A stretch of DNA of 64,000 bases from Orobanche coerulescens (Eukaryota; Streptophyta; Magnoliopsida; Lamiales; Orobanchaceae). Position numbers and translations under genes: made by a program. Shown here in pieces: positions 1 to 11,828 of this stretch. The stretch spans positions 8,417,001 through 8,481,000 of the forward strand of contig CM065804.1 of the NCBI GenBank assembly GCA_033398695.1, read 5' to 3'. The notes beneath the pieces are model-generated. The model ran no database searches. It was not told where the DNA came from and saw only the letters and a list, made by a program, of their open reading frames with translations. Every line of letters starts with the position of its first letter. Positions within the stretch are counted from its first letter, which is position 1.

Positions 1-1028
1 GATACTGATTTCTCTTGGAAGAAACGGTTGACTTTTGGTCGAGTGGCAGTCAGAGATATCTGTTTATGTTGAGTATTCAACTAGGTCCGAAATTTTATCG
101 TTTTTGTAGAAATTTTAACAGATAAGAAAGGAGACATACGTGTTTTCAAATCACCGTTTATACGTTTGGTTAAACTTTTCGGTTAGCTAGTCGTCCAGTA
201 ACATAAGTCGTGTGGGCACTTAATTTGAGTTTAGTGTCGGACAGTTTTTCCAAAAAGTCGAGATATTATTTGTTCTATGATGGGAAGTTTAGTAACCGGG
301 GGTATTCACGTGACCCGTTGTTTACTCTCGCGTAAAACGACGACCCTGAATAGATTAATAATTTAGAAATATCGCATTACCGATGATGGGAAGCCTAGTA
401 ACCGGGGGTATTCACGTGACCCGTTGTTTACTCTCGCGTAAAACAGCAACCTTGACATGCGGGAATTGCTATTCGAGTTTTTTTCTCCGCTGTAGAGGGG
501 AACCTAGTAACTAGAAGCATCCATGTGCCCCATGAGTGTCTTTTACGTCAAACGGTTCCCCAATGCATGAGAATGGAATTCCACCCTAGGATTATCCCGA
601 TGAAACATCCCGAGATCCGAACCTAGTGGTTAACTCGAATCATATTATTGATCATACATAAGGGAATGCTGTCCGAGGAGTAAGTTTAATAATGAAACTC
701 TTGAATTTTGCCTCTAGACTGTGGGACTGGGCGAATTGGCTTGTTTAATCTAACCCTTCATATTGACGGTCGGTTAAATTCACGAGTGTTAATCTTTGAG
801 CTTGATTTTCTTCATGAACGATTGATTAGGACTGAAATTGATTACTTTGTGGAATCAGTGTCCGGGACGTGACTCACTATTACGATACTCGTATTATTCT
901 TTGAGATTTTCAGGGTAGTATTGATTAAGTTGAGCACTATGAATTTGCATGATTATTCACGATACATTTTGTTTAAAATTGAAAATTGTTTGCTTGAGGA
1001 CAAGCAAAGGCTCAAGTTTGGGGGTATT
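1..1028 (+). mobile_element. 3' internal part of an upstream copy of the Ty3/gypsy-like element
   Basis: This stretch is nearly identical (fewer than ten differences noticed) to 3696-4723, so it is the 3' end of another internal region belonging to the same element, cut by the window edge. It ends in a purine-rich AGTTTGGGGGTATT just before the LTR, the expected place of the plus-strand primer. No coding frame is seen. It carries a short tandem repeat, listed separately. Confidence 0.8.
277..560 (+). repeat. 106-bp tandem repeat, two good copies plus one decayed copy
   Basis: Copies start at 277 (ATGATGGGAAG) and 383, sharing the core GTATTCACGTGACCCG and CTCTCGCGTAAAAC. A third, decayed copy starts near 496. 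The same array recurs at about 3972-4255 in the second internal region. Confidence 0.8.
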
Positions 1029-2272
1029 TGTTAGGCGTATCATTATTTTATATCCATCTTGAGCCTAAATTAGCATAAATGAGCTTTTAATGCATTATTT
1101 TTATATGTTTTGCAGGAAATCGGAGTCCGGAAGCCAAAACGATGAAAAACGGGCGAAAATAGCAGTTTTTGGTCATGAGCCGCGGCACACACCAAGTGAA
1201 CCGCGGCACACGAAGACAACCAGCAAATGATGTGCACACTGTACTGTGTGTCGCGGCACACACCAAGTGAGCCGCGGCACAGAAAGCGCAAAAGACGCCC
1301 TGGTTGGTGTGTGGGAGAAAAGAAGTAGGCTGAATTTATTGGGCCGCGGCTTTGGGCCGCTTGGGCTTTTGGGGTGTTGCGCCGAGAGGAGATTGACGTG
1401 AGGAAGGATTTGATTTTCCTGGGAGAGAAAAACCTACTGGGGATTGAAAAAGAAATAATATAAAAAGGCATAGAAAAGAGGGAGAAGAGGGGTTTTTTCA
1501 TGGAAAAGAATTAAAGGAGAACAAGGTGTAGATTTGGGGACGATAAGACCACTGGATCCCTACGGTTTTTCTCGCATCTTAGTTTTTAGATTTATTCGAG
1601 TTGGATTTTGTTTGTAGGCTATTTCATGACGGTTTTATTATTTATTATTATTTCGATTTACTCGTTATTCTATTGAATCGGATTCTTCTTACTGTTCTTA
1701 ATGCTTTTTAATTGTCCGCCAACAGTTAATTTGTTTTGAATGTCTTTATGGATTCGGGAGATGAAATTTAGGCATAGTTCTTGTGAGACGAATCATAATT
1801 TTCGTGAGATAGGAATATACTCTTGGGAATTGTGAAGCCTAATTATTGTGGGAATTCTTGAACTGTTTTAGCTATTAATTATCTGATTCGAATAGGGATA
1901 TATCGAGTTAGTAATTCGTAGTATTTTCTATCGACCTTGGGAAAGGCTTTAGAATAATTTAGGAATTCCTGGCTTACAATCAATTGAATAACAGTGAATT
2001 GAATCGAATAAATATCATTCCCGATTGTTTGAGGTGAAAATCATAATCCTACCCCTTATTAGTATTATTATTATTATTAGTACTATTATTTACTTTCTGC
2101 AATTAGTTTAGATATAAACTCTATTTAATTGTTCTTCAAATAAAATTGTTAGTTGACTAAATTTTGGTACTTAGTGAAATCAGTCCTCGTGGGAACGATA
2201 CTCTACTTATCACTTTATTACTTGTTGACACCGTGCACTTGCGGCATATTGTGAGGGATTTTCCCCACAACA
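1029..2272 (+). mobile_element. LTR 1 of non-autonomous Ty3/gypsy element
   Basis: Begins TGTTAGGCG and ends CCACAACA (TGTT...AACA ends), 1244 bp. It is nearly identical to 4724-5971, with scattered substitutions and small indels near 1500-1570. A TATA box (TATAAAAAG) lies at 1459-1467. About 180 bp upstream are four CGCGGCACA words (1181, 1202, 1252, 1273). An open minus-strand frame inside the LTR appears in both copies and is not taken as a gene. Confidence 0.88.
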
Positions 2273-4723
2273 AGTTTTTGGCGCCGTTGTCGAACCGATT
2301 TTCGCTAATATCAATACCAAGCGACTCTAATTTTAATTTGAAGTTTCTTCTTTAGTCTCTATATTTTTATTTTCTTCATTATGTTTTCCTATGAGTATCG
2401 TGGCCCTTGGCATTTCATAAATTTCGATATCCTTAATAATTTGCCAAATAGGGTCAGTCAGCCCCCTCCCCTGAAACAAAAGACCATGCTTGAACAATGT
2501 GTAGACGTTCTTAAAAATCCTGATAGTACCCTTTTTGAGCTAGAATGTGCACGTCGTGGTCTTGAGGTTCACTACGGTTATTTTCCATCTCATATATTTA
2601 GTAGTGAAGTTGAGGGGGAGGTTGAGAAGAACGACATGTTGAGTTTTAGGGTCGATTCCCCAGCACCTGATAATAACATAAAGTGTGATGAGCCTGTAGA
2701 AGAAGTTATCATTGATGATGTTTCCAAAGAAATTCCATTAAATTGTCATCAAACTTCAACTAATAAGGTGAATACTTTTGTGCCAAAAATTTTATTAACG
2801 GTGCCACGCATAATTTTTCCTAAATCCATAATGGGAGAGATTGACCCCATTACTCATGATTTTGTTGAGGCTGATTCTTCGAGTTCTAATGAGGTTGTGC
2901 ATGATAATTCTTTATTATTTGCCCATTCGAACTCTGCTTATTTTTTCATGCCTTATCATTATTATATTCTTCCATCATTTTTGATTGTCCACATAATTAT
3001 TCTTATTCATTATTTTTGGCAACCGGCATGAGCCAAAGCCTCCCTTATGGAATAAGAGGCTTATAGATTGCAAGAAGGGGACATTTGGCAATCTCCCAAG
3101 AAAAAGCCACGTTAAATTTTTTTTTCGCCACGTGCTCAAGACGTAAAATAGAGCTACTGGATGGGAGGCAACACTTTATTTTTACTTGCTTTCTAGTTAG
3201 TTGTTTTTATTTGATTTTTAGTTATGAATTTTTTCTTTGTTTTGTTATTTCTTTTGGATTCGTATTCTTGTTGGCCCTCATTTCTCTAATATTTCTTTAT
3301 AACCCCTATGAGTTATTATTTTTCATATTCTAGTCTTTCTTGATTTAATGTCTATTGTTATCTCATGACTAAAGACTAAGTTTGGGGGTCCCTCGTGATG
3401 CTGAGCTTTATGTGAAGTATGGATTGACCGACATTTCCACTCAGACATGTGCTGGCGATCAAGAAGACATTTGGAATAAGTTTCACTTTTCCTTATCTCT
3501 TTTATTTTTACATGAGTTTTATTATTGAGGATGTTATGTGTAGTGGAATAAATTTATGCATGCGATAATTTTCTTAATTTTTCTTGCTTATAAATTGCGA
3601 TTGCTTTATTGTCCTTGCATGGTGTTGATGGTTTTGTTCAAAAACGTGAATTTATCGTGACTTTTTCGTGCTTCCATGTGTAAAACTGATGTTACGATAC
3701 TGATTTCTCTTGGAAGAAACGGTTGACTTTTGGTCGAGTTGCAGTCAGAGATATCTGTTTATGTTGAGTATTCAACTAGGTCCGAAATTTTATCGTTTTT
3801 GTAGAAATTTTAATAGATAAGAAAGGAGACATACATGTTTTCAAATCACCGTTTATACGTTTGGTTAAACTTTTCGGTTAGCTAGTCGTCCAGTAGCATA
3901 AGTCGTGTGGGCACTTAATTTGAGTTTAGTGTCGGACAGTTTTTCCAAAAAGTCGAGATATTATTTGTTCTATGATGGGAAGTTTAGTAACCGGGGGTAT
4001 TCACGTGACCCGTTGTTTACTCTCGCGTAAAACGACGACCCTGAATAGATTAATAATTTAGAAATATCGCATTACCGATGATGGGAAGCCTAGTAACCGG
4101 GGGTATTCACGTGACCCGTTGTTTACTCTCGCGTAAAACAGCAACCTTGACATGCGGGAATTGCTATTCGAGTTTTTTTCTCCGCTGTAGAGGGGAACCT
4201 AGTAACTAGAAGCATCCATGTGCCCCATGAGTGTCTTTTACGTCAAACGGTTCCCCAATGCATGAGAATGGAATTCCACCCTAGGATTATCCCGATGAAA
4301 CATCCCGAGATCCGAACCTAGTGGTTAACTCGAATCATATTATTGATCATACATAAGGGAATGCTGTCCGAGGAGTAAGTTTAATAATGAAACTCTTGAA
4401 TTTTGCCTCTAGACTGTGGGACTGGGCGAATTGGCTTGTTTAATCTAACCCTTCATATTGACGGTCGGTTAAATTCACGATTGTTAATCTTTGAGCTTGA
4501 TTTTCTTTATGAACGATTGATTAGGACTGAAATTGATTACTTTGTGGAATCAGTGTCCGGGACGTGACTCACTATTACGATACTCGTATTATTCTTTGAG
4601 ATTTTCAGGGTAGTATTGATTAAGTTGAGCACTATGGATTTGCATGATTATTCACGATACATTTTGTTTAAAATTGAAAATTGTTTGCTTGAGGACAAGC
4701 AAAGGCTCAAGTTTGGGGGTATT
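2273..4723 (+). mobile_element. Internal region of non-autonomous Ty3/gypsy element, tRNA-Asp primer site
   Basis: Six bases after the LTR, TGGCGCCGTTGTCG (from 2279) is a near-perfect match to the tRNA-Asp primer site TGGCGCCGTTGCCG used by plant Athila/Tat-type Ty3/gypsy elements. The 2.45-kb interior has no reverse transcriptase, integrase or protease, only one 216-codon frame. It ends with the polypurine AGTTTGGGGGTATT before LTR 2. It must rely on proteins from an autonomous partner. The Athila/Tat lineage is inferred from the primer site. Confidence 0.82.
2381..3031 (+). CDS. Uncharacterised retroelement ORF, 216 codons
   Basis: The frame begins ATG (MFSYEYRGPWHF) about 100 bp after the primer site, where a gag start would lie. 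The middle is acidic and polar. The C-terminus is rich in Tyr, Phe, His and Ile and could be a membrane segment or chance translation of AT-rich DNA. No zinc knuckle, protease or polymerase motif is visible and I do not recognise the protein. It may be the remnant of gag in a non-autonomous element. It is the only long frame in the internal region. The corresponding part of the upstream copy lies outside the window, so conservation of the frame cannot be tested here. Confidence 0.35.
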   Translation: MFSYEYRGPWHFINFDILNNLPNRVSQPPPLKQKTMLEQCVDVLKNPDSTLFELECARRGLEVHYGYFPSHIFSSEVEGEVEKNDMLSFRVDSPAPDNNIKCDEPVEEVIIDDVSKEIPLNCHQTSTNKVNTFVPKILLTVPRIIFPKSIMGEIDPITHDFVEADSSSSNEVVHDNSLLFAHSNSAYFFMPYHYYILPSFLIVHIIILIHYFWQPA

Positions 4724-5971
4724 TGTTAGGCGTATCATTATTTTATATCCATCTTGAGCCTAAATTAGCATAAATGAGCTTTTAATGCATTATTTTTATA
4801 TGTTTTGCAGGAAATCGGAGTCCGGAAGCCAAAACGATGAAAAACGGGCGAAAATAGCAGTTTTTGGTCATGAGCCGCGGCACACACCAAGTGAACCGCG
4901 GCACACGAAGACAACCAGCAAATGATGTGCACACTGTACTGTGTGTCGCGGCACACACCAAGTGAGCCGCGGCACAGAAAGCGCAAAAGACGCCCTGGTT
5001 GGTGTGTGGGAGAAAAGAAGTAGGCTGAATTTATTGGGCCGCGGCTTTGGGCCGCTTGGGCTTTTGGGGTGTTGCGCCGAGAGGAGATTGACGTGAGGAA
5101 GGATTTGATTTTCCTGGGAGAGAAAAACCTACTGGGGATTGAAAAAGAAATAATATAAAAAGGCATAGAAAAGAGGGAGAAGAGGGGTTTTTTCGGCGGA
5201 AAAGAATTAAAGGAGAACAGAAGGTGTAGATTTCTGGGGGACGACAAGACCACGGATCCCTACGGTTTTTCTGCATCTTAGTTTTTAGATTTATTCGAGT
5301 AGGATTTTGATTGTAGCCAATTTCATGACGGTTTGATTATTTATTATTATTTCGATTTACTCGTTATTCTATTGAATTGGATTCTTCTTACTGTTCTTAA
5401 TGCTTTTTAATTGTCTGGCCAACAGTTAATTTGTTTTGAATGTCTTTATGGATTCGGGAGATAAAATTTAGGCATAGTTCTTGTGAGACGAATCATAATT
5501 TTCGTGAGATAGGAATATACTCTTGGGAATTGTGAAGCCAAATTATTGTGGGAATTCTTGAACTGTTTTAGCTATTAATTATCTGATTCGAATAGGGATA
5601 TATCGAGTTAGTAATTCGTAGTATTTTCTATCGACCTTGGGAAAGGCTTTAGAATAATTTAGGAATTCCTGGCTTACAATCAATTGAATAACAGTGAATT
5701 GAATCGAATAAATATCATTCCCGATTGTTTGAGGTGAAAATCATAATCCTACCCCTTATTAGTATTATTATTAGTAGTAGTACTATTATTTACTTTCTGC
5801 AATTAGTTTAGATATAAACTCTATTTAATTGTTCTTCAAATAAAATTGTGAGTTGACTAAATTTTGGTACTTAGTGAAATCAGTCCTCGTGGGAACGATA
5901 CTCTACTTATCACTTTATTACTTGTTGACACCGTGCACTTGCGGCATATTGTGAGGGATTTTCCCGCAACA
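4724..5971 (+). mobile_element. LTR 2 of non-autonomous Ty3/gypsy element
   Basis: Begins TGTTAGGCG and ends CCCGCAACA, 1248 bp. The offset from LTR 1 is 3695 bp. With 1-4723 it gives the order internal-LTR-internal-LTR. The sequence right of 5971 is unrelated. The target duplication cannot be checked because the left end of the array is outside the window. Confidence 0.87.
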
Positions 5972-6460
5972 TATATTCGTTATAATTATTGTAATAATTC
6001 GTCACCCGATTCGGACCAATACTCAACACAGATGAATGTGTAGTATGCTTGAAGTTGTTGTGTTGAATCAATACCATAGACATGATATTTATAGGCTCCA
6101 TCATCAAACTAGCCGTTAGCTTCTGCAGACTTGTTTACGTACGCTATCCTCTACATATTACGTACGTAAGCTTCATTACGTACGTTAACCTCCACAGGTT
6201 ACGTACGTTAGCCTAGTCCAGTTTCAGTCCAGTGAGCTTCGTTTCTTTGGTTACGTACGTTAGCATTGACTTCGTTACGTACGTTAACATTACGTAACTG
6301 ATGACATCATATATCCGTTGCATGCTTTTCTGACTTTGACTCCTCCAACGTTCACTTGTTTGAACTCATTTACGTACGTTAGCTTGCCCATATTACGTAC
6401 GTTAACATACCCTTGTTACGTATGTTAGCTTTGATTTTATCCAGCATTTTGCACTTTATT
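5972..6460 (-). promoter_or_regulatory. LTR-like promoter fragment with TACGTACG array
   Basis: No gene is seen. On the minus strand, TATAAATATC (+6084-6093) is preceded upstream by an array of eight exact TACGTACG words (6136-6400) plus two variants, most of them inside TTACGTACGTTAAC or TTACGTACGTTAGC. The layout matches the U3/TATA region of the Ty3/gypsy LTRs at 50 and 59 kb. The spacer CAGTCCAGTGAG (6225-6236) also occurs at 50115-50126. I infer a minus-strand LTR fragment; its ends are not identifiable. Confidence 0.5.
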
Positions 6461-6529
6461 TTTCTTTGATGCTTGCTTCGCCTCTTTGTTGTTTTGTTTT
6501 GTTTATCGCCTTTAATCATCAGAACACTT

Positions 6530-7312
6530 TAATTTATGTATGGAACAAAATGTTCCAACAGATATTTAGCAAACAACTGGTCCTTTCGAATTTGTGGAGC
6601 AGTAATAATTTTGACAAATGCTGCCCACCGAGGATATATGCCATCACTGAGATAATATCCCATATTTACTCGTAGCCATTAACGACATAACTAGACTTTG
6701 GTGCTCGCCCTTCCAATATATCAAAAAATAAGAGATTGTTCAAGTACGTTAATATCATTTCGGAGTTTCGAAAAATGCATGCCAGATCCATAAGTCTTGA
6801 GATGCAACTGCTTCCAAAATGATTGTTGGCTTGCCGCTTCTTCCTGCTTATTGACCTGCCCATGTAGTAGGACATTTTTGCCACTCCCAGTGCATACAAT
6901 CAATACTATCCATCATACCTATAAAATCACGTTCTTCACCAATCTGCAGAAGATGTGCCATGCCTTATTCGGTGGGCTTCCTAAAGTACTCATCACTGAA
7001 GTTGGAAGTAACACCTTCAACGAATTTGACAACCGATTTCCTTATAGTTTGTGCGCTCATTCGTAGGTAATCATCATGCAAGTCTGCTACTATTCCGTTG
7101 GCCAACGCCATCATTGCTGCAGTATATTTCAGGAGCGACGACATACCTATACGACCAGCAACATCATGCTTTTGTTCAAAAAATTCATCAGCGGCAGCAA
7201 CTTTATTCATTATACGTTCGAACAATGATTTTTGCATACAGGAATCTTGTTCGAAAAACTTTAGGGGGATAGATTGGATCGCTTGAAAAGTATTGCTCGG
7301 ATAAACTTTCAT
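6530..7312 (-). pseudogene. PIF/Harbinger transposase (DDE_Tnp_4 type), broken and C-terminally truncated
   Basis: Minus-strand frames read as a plant PIF-like transposase. The N-terminal part (ATG at 7312) has FQAIQSIPLKFFEQDSCMQK and LLKYTAAMMALANGIVAD. Further down the other frames give GMMDSIDCMHWEWQKCPTTW, a region resembling [47 protein letters not shown] and [17 protein letters not shown]. These follow the family order, including a catalytic Asp in SIDCMHWEW. The reading frame shifts several times and has stops. The last conserved block (the AFGV region) is absent left of about 6530. Its partner ORF1 lies at 11829-12465 on the same strand beyond an inserted MULE, so the two belong to one older element. 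Confidence 0.82.
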
Positions 7313-7524
7313 GACTCTTCACGTTTTTTTTTTTTTTTGAAAAGTATCAAAAGTCGCAAAATTAAAACATGTGACTCTTGCACAACACCAAAAGTCACAA
7401 AAATAAAGCATGTGACTCTTGCATGTGACTAGAATAATAAAAAAAAATATGACTTGACAATGCATGTGACTCTTGCCAAATAATACATCAATTAAAATTA
7501 AGCAATCTAACATTATATAAAAAT
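7313..7524 (-). mobile_element. Non-coding middle of the PIF/Harbinger element
   Basis: Contains repeated CATGTGACTCTTGC and ATATGACTTG words. The same words reappear at 11433-11490 on the other side of the MULE, consistent with one sequence split by the insertion. A T-run lies at 7325-7338. No coding is seen. Confidence 0.55.
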
Positions 7525-7771
7525 GGGTGTTTTTTTCTACACTCCACTTAGTTACAATTTACACTCCACTCTAGTGTATGATGGTAGGGTGATAGTAGGG
7601 TGATGGTAGGGTGGAGTATTAAGAGGTTTATTAATCTATATACAAAGCTTTTTTTATTCTCACTGTTTTAATTATTTTATTTCCACTGTTTTTAATTTAT
7701 ATCAATGGGGTTTGTAGGGCAGTGGCACTGGCAGTATGAAACGAGTTTGGGCATTTGGCGTTCATGATCTG

Positions 7772-7832
<61 letters not shown>

Positions 7833-10800
7833 CTGCTGAAATAATATAATCATTTCACTAACTTTATTATTTAATCATTACATAAATATTACTAACTTTA
7901 TTATTATCTAAATTTTCTTCCAATCTTATTTTTTATAAGATATATAATTTTTTTTCATACGATAATTGTATAAATATAATTATAAGAAAAAAATATATTC
8001 CGAACGAATCCTCCTCAATCTTATTTTTTCTTAATTTTAAATATAACATAACAAAATCAGAGACAGAAATAAGCAACAACTAATCATCTATAGTCATAAA
8101 AAACTTTTGAGTAGGTTTGAGCTGCTTATAGAATTCTAGACGCGACTTATACATAGTTTTCCATTCAGTTGCTGACGGGGCTTTGTTGCGGATCCATAAT
8201 GCCGAAATGGGAGGCATCGGGTACTCTCCTTCTAACTGTACCATGACATAGTGATTGGTGTATACAAGTGCAATTGTAAGGACGCGATGGTATTGCAACT
8301 CTTTAGGACCTCTCCAAAGAGGAAAACAAGTTATGGAGTCTTCATTGGTCAAAAAGTGGAGGATCACACCAAACCTGTTGGCTATCAGGATGCCTGTCTC
8401 AGGCATAAACATCCAGTGTTCCGTTGGTGCTGGAGATGAGAAAAAAGATAATGAATTAAGTACTTCATCGCATCCAACGAAAACTCTAGCGTAGTCATCA
8501 TACGAACTCAACAATTCGCCATATAATTGTTGACGAATGTAAAGCCACTGATATTCATCATACCCGAGACAAACGACTACTGATCGAAAACCACAATTTG
8601 CATCACCCCTTACATTTTGTATATGCGTGATGTATGGATGAAATATTGAAGGAATTTCCTTCAACAATGAAATATGTCCCATTGGTTCCTTGTTCGAGCC
8701 CATGCAGAATGAACTATGCCTAGCTGGTTCATCGTTCAAGTCTATGAATGATGAACTATGCCTAGGTGGTTCCTGATTCAAGTCTGGACAACTGTATCTG
8801 TGAGGAGCTTGACTTTGATGCTGAACACGTTTCATTTTTGGGCATCCACGGTTATTTTTTTTAACTGAAGGTTCATTGATCAAAAATTTTGATGGATCCG
8901 CTATCTCCTCCATCCTTCTTAAATAACAGTATTTGCCATGATCTGATTGATTGTTGAATATTTCTTTAAACTTTTCCATATACTGATCAAAATTAAGATC
9001 ACCATATTCCACAGATATAGAAAGCTCCAAATCAAGCTTCCTCCAAAAAGCATCAATCAAATCTAACGGAATAGGCAAACTTGCACCGACATACATCGCA
9101 AGTTCGTGAGCACAAGGTAAACCAAAACATGTCCGCAATTGACAACCACAGTTCTCAGGAGTTGGTACAAATCCTTTTGACTGATGAAACTCTTCTAAAA
9201 TTTTATCCATGGCATGCTCTGAAACAAAACGCCGTCGTCGTTGGAATATCGGGTCCTTAAATTTTGGCTTATGAATGATTTTGCATCTTGTGAAACTTTC
9301 TTTGATAGCGGTGTATTGTGACTGTACAACTTTTTCAATAACGTATATGAATTTGTCCAAATCACATTTCGCAGATTCTAGGTGTTTTTTAAGCTTGGCA
9401 TGTTGGCTCTCAACTCTATTTGTTGTTGAATTTCCAAAATTGATATGCCTATCAGTCCACAACGATACAAATCTTTCGGCATACTTCTCCAACCAAACAG
9501 TATAAAGATAATCAAAAACATCTAAAAGGTGAAGAAAAATCGAAATCAAATTAGTATGACTGAATGAATAATAATTGTTAAACAAATTAAGACTTCAAGA
9601 TATATATGAATAATACTTGTATGTTTGAACAATAATGTCTGAAGGTCTGCATAATTTTGCATGTATGCATTCGGTGTTGGAGATTCGACTAATTTCTTCC
9701 ACTTTGGCTGAAGAGAATCCCAAGTCTTTTGTGATTTGATACGTGGCCTGCAATGCTCTGTTATATCATTGAATATATGCCATCTATAAAGTAAATGTTT
9801 ACTTTGTGGAAAAACATCTTCGCACGCTTTCATCAACGCCAAATCTCTATCGGTGACGATAACACGAGGGCAAAAAGAATCGTTAATAGTCAATTTCAGA
9901 CAAGTCAACGCCCAACTATAGTTGCTTGTTTTTTCACTATGCATGAATGCGAAGGCTATGGAAAACGTCTTATTTGTAGAAGTGACACCAACAATTTCCA
10001 GAAAAAGAAGATTATACTTGCTTGTTTTATATGTAGCATCCATCAACACCACATATGGAAATGCTTGCCACATCTGTAACGATGTTGGGTGCATAAAAAA
10101 TAACTCTTCTAACTCGTTAGTAATCTTGTTTAAACGATACTTAAAATCGTATCTTTTTGTTTGCAAAATGTGCATAACATTTTGTACCGGTGTTCTACCT
10201 TCTCGCTGAGATCTCCCAAATTTATGGCGAAAATTGTATATAGTTCTGAGTGAAGACACATTATTTGGATTTTGCTCATTTAGTGTTGACAAACTATCTC
10301 GCGGTTTCACATTCAGCTCTGTTGCACCAAACGAGATTCTTTATCCGACAATCGCATTGCAAACGGATGACCCTCCATAAACATTGATGGTTCATGATTG
10401 TGTTCATCTACAACCCTTAACGTCCAAATATCATGCGCCTTCAAATACTTTCCTACCAATTCGAATGGACAATTAATTTTTTTTGTTTCCGAATCTTTAC
10501 TTCTGGATATACCACCACGATCGCAACCAAATACTATTTTAGAAATGAAGCCAATAGTTATTGCCTTTGATCGTTTAGTAACGATAACGTAACCTTGAGA
10601 ACGCGCCATATTTTGCACCCAAGTCATTAAATCTTCACGAGATCTAAACACCTAAAAATTGAAAAAAAAAAACATGTTAAATAATCGATATATAAATCAA
10701 TTCATTACACACATGTAAATAATAAGATTAGACATTATACTTGGTCCGTAGAAAATTCCGATGTATTCGCCATTTTTTTCCTGCAAATTCGAATAAGAAA

Positions 10801-11423
10801 AAAATTACACATACATTTAAAATTATACATAAATTAGTTTAAGGTAGAAAAAATATAGTTCAAGATTTAAAGAAAATATATGTAAAAGAAGAGGGGGCAA
10901 AGCTGTAAATATATATTTATATATACTTATATTTCAGGTGGCCGGCTATGGCGATGACCGGCAGTGATGGCGACAGGTGGTCGAACTAAGTTTTTTAGGT
11001 TTTTTATTTGTTTTTTAAACTCTAAACGTGAGTTGAGAATGAGAAAAAACTTACAAATCCGGCAACGACCGGCGGCTGGAATGAGAAATTGAGGACTCCC
11101 GTGACACTATTTTCGGTGAGCAATGTTGCGGGCGACACTATTTTCCGACGGAGGTTTATAGTTTTCCGGTGAGAAATTTTCCCGGCGACATTATTTTCCG
11201 GCAGAAGTTTATAATTTCTGAAAGGTTTTGTGTGATTAATTTTTCTACACATCTCCTGTTGTTATATACAAGGGTGTCAATGCATACAAACCCTCTACCT
11301 ACCACCCTCTACCTACCATCCTCTGCATGCGTATGAACCACCCCTGTTCTCTCTTTTTCCACCCTGCCACCGTACAATTGTAGACTAGGGTGCATATAAT
11401 TTCCCCCCTACCACTAGGGTGCA
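7525..11423 (-). mobile_element. MULE (Mutator-like element) carrying a FAR1/OTU transposase gene
   Basis: The transposase gene at 8080-10773 is flanked by AT-rich DNA. A direct repeat ATATAAAAAT sits at 7515-7524 and 11423-11432, fitting the 9-10 bp target duplication typical of MULEs. Just inside both ends, related GGTAGGGTG-type sequence in inverted orientation (7570-7612; complement of 11270-11420) looks like decayed long terminal inverted repeats. A TATATA run of about 56 bp lies near 7775-7830. The right part (10930-11240) is GC-richer non-coding leader with repeated CCGGCGA words. It interrupts a PIF/Harbinger element. Confidence 0.7.
8080..10773 (-). pseudogene. MULE transposase: FAR1 zinc finger, DDE core, SWIM finger, C-terminal OTU protease; one frameshift
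   Basis: Three exons with GT-AG introns fit: 10773-10741 (ATG, MANTSEFSTDQ), 10651-9617 and 9521-8080; introns are 89 and 95 bp. Exon 2 opens with a FAR1-type DNA-binding region (IVFGCDRGG, INCPFELVG, DEHNHEP). The MULE catalytic core follows, with VLMDATYKTS and VTDRDLALMKACEDVFPQSK. In exon 3 NRVESQHAKLKKHL carries the expected Glu, and CGCQLRTCFGLPCAHEL is a SWIM finger (CxC, CxH). The last about 200 residues match an OTU cysteine protease: GDANCGF has the catalytic Asp and Cys, and TNHYVMVQLE has the His. All catalytic residues seem present. The frame breaks once, near 10313-10325, after LVQQ, and resumes as ELNVKPRD. The gene is therefore recently inactivated, or the break is an assembly error. 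Confidence 0.85.
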
Positions 11424-11432
11424 TATAAAAAT

Positions 11433-11828
11433 ATGACTTGAAAATGCATGTAACTGGGATAATAGAAAAATGTGACTCTTGCTACAAAAACTAATATTAT
11501 ATAAACTTAAGTTGCATCAAATAAAATTACATAAACTTAAATTGCATCAGAAAAATTACATAAAATTAAATTGCATCAAAAAAATATATAAACTTGAATT
11601 GCATAAAACAAGGTACGATCAATGCACATATAATTCCGCCACCAGACGATGTTTCAAGTCTTCTTCTTTTGGAGATAAGTGGCTTTTGTTCATCGATGTA
11701 GTAAGCATAATTATGTTCATCTTTCTTGACATTGTGTCAACTTTTTTTTTTTCACGTGTGATTCTCATTGCATGAAGTTCTACAGTAAGTTCATCTGAAA
11801 TAGATAAAGATTGTGATGTCGTGGCTTT
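11433..11828. other. AT-rich PIF/Harbinger flank, no gene seen
   Basis: Holds a short tandem array of TTAAATTGCATCA-like words (11500-11610) and the GTGACTCTTGC words also seen at 7380-7490. No real coding frame. Confidence 0.5.

Noticed and set aside
1070..1501. 143-codon minus-strand open frame, repeated at 4765-5253
   Set aside because: It lies wholly inside both LTR copies, is antisense to the LTR transcript and shows no domain.
7775..7830. Long (TA)n runs as possible origin or matrix sites (also 20797, 26985, 28898, 47370)
   Set aside because: Simple microsatellites with no other supporting signal.
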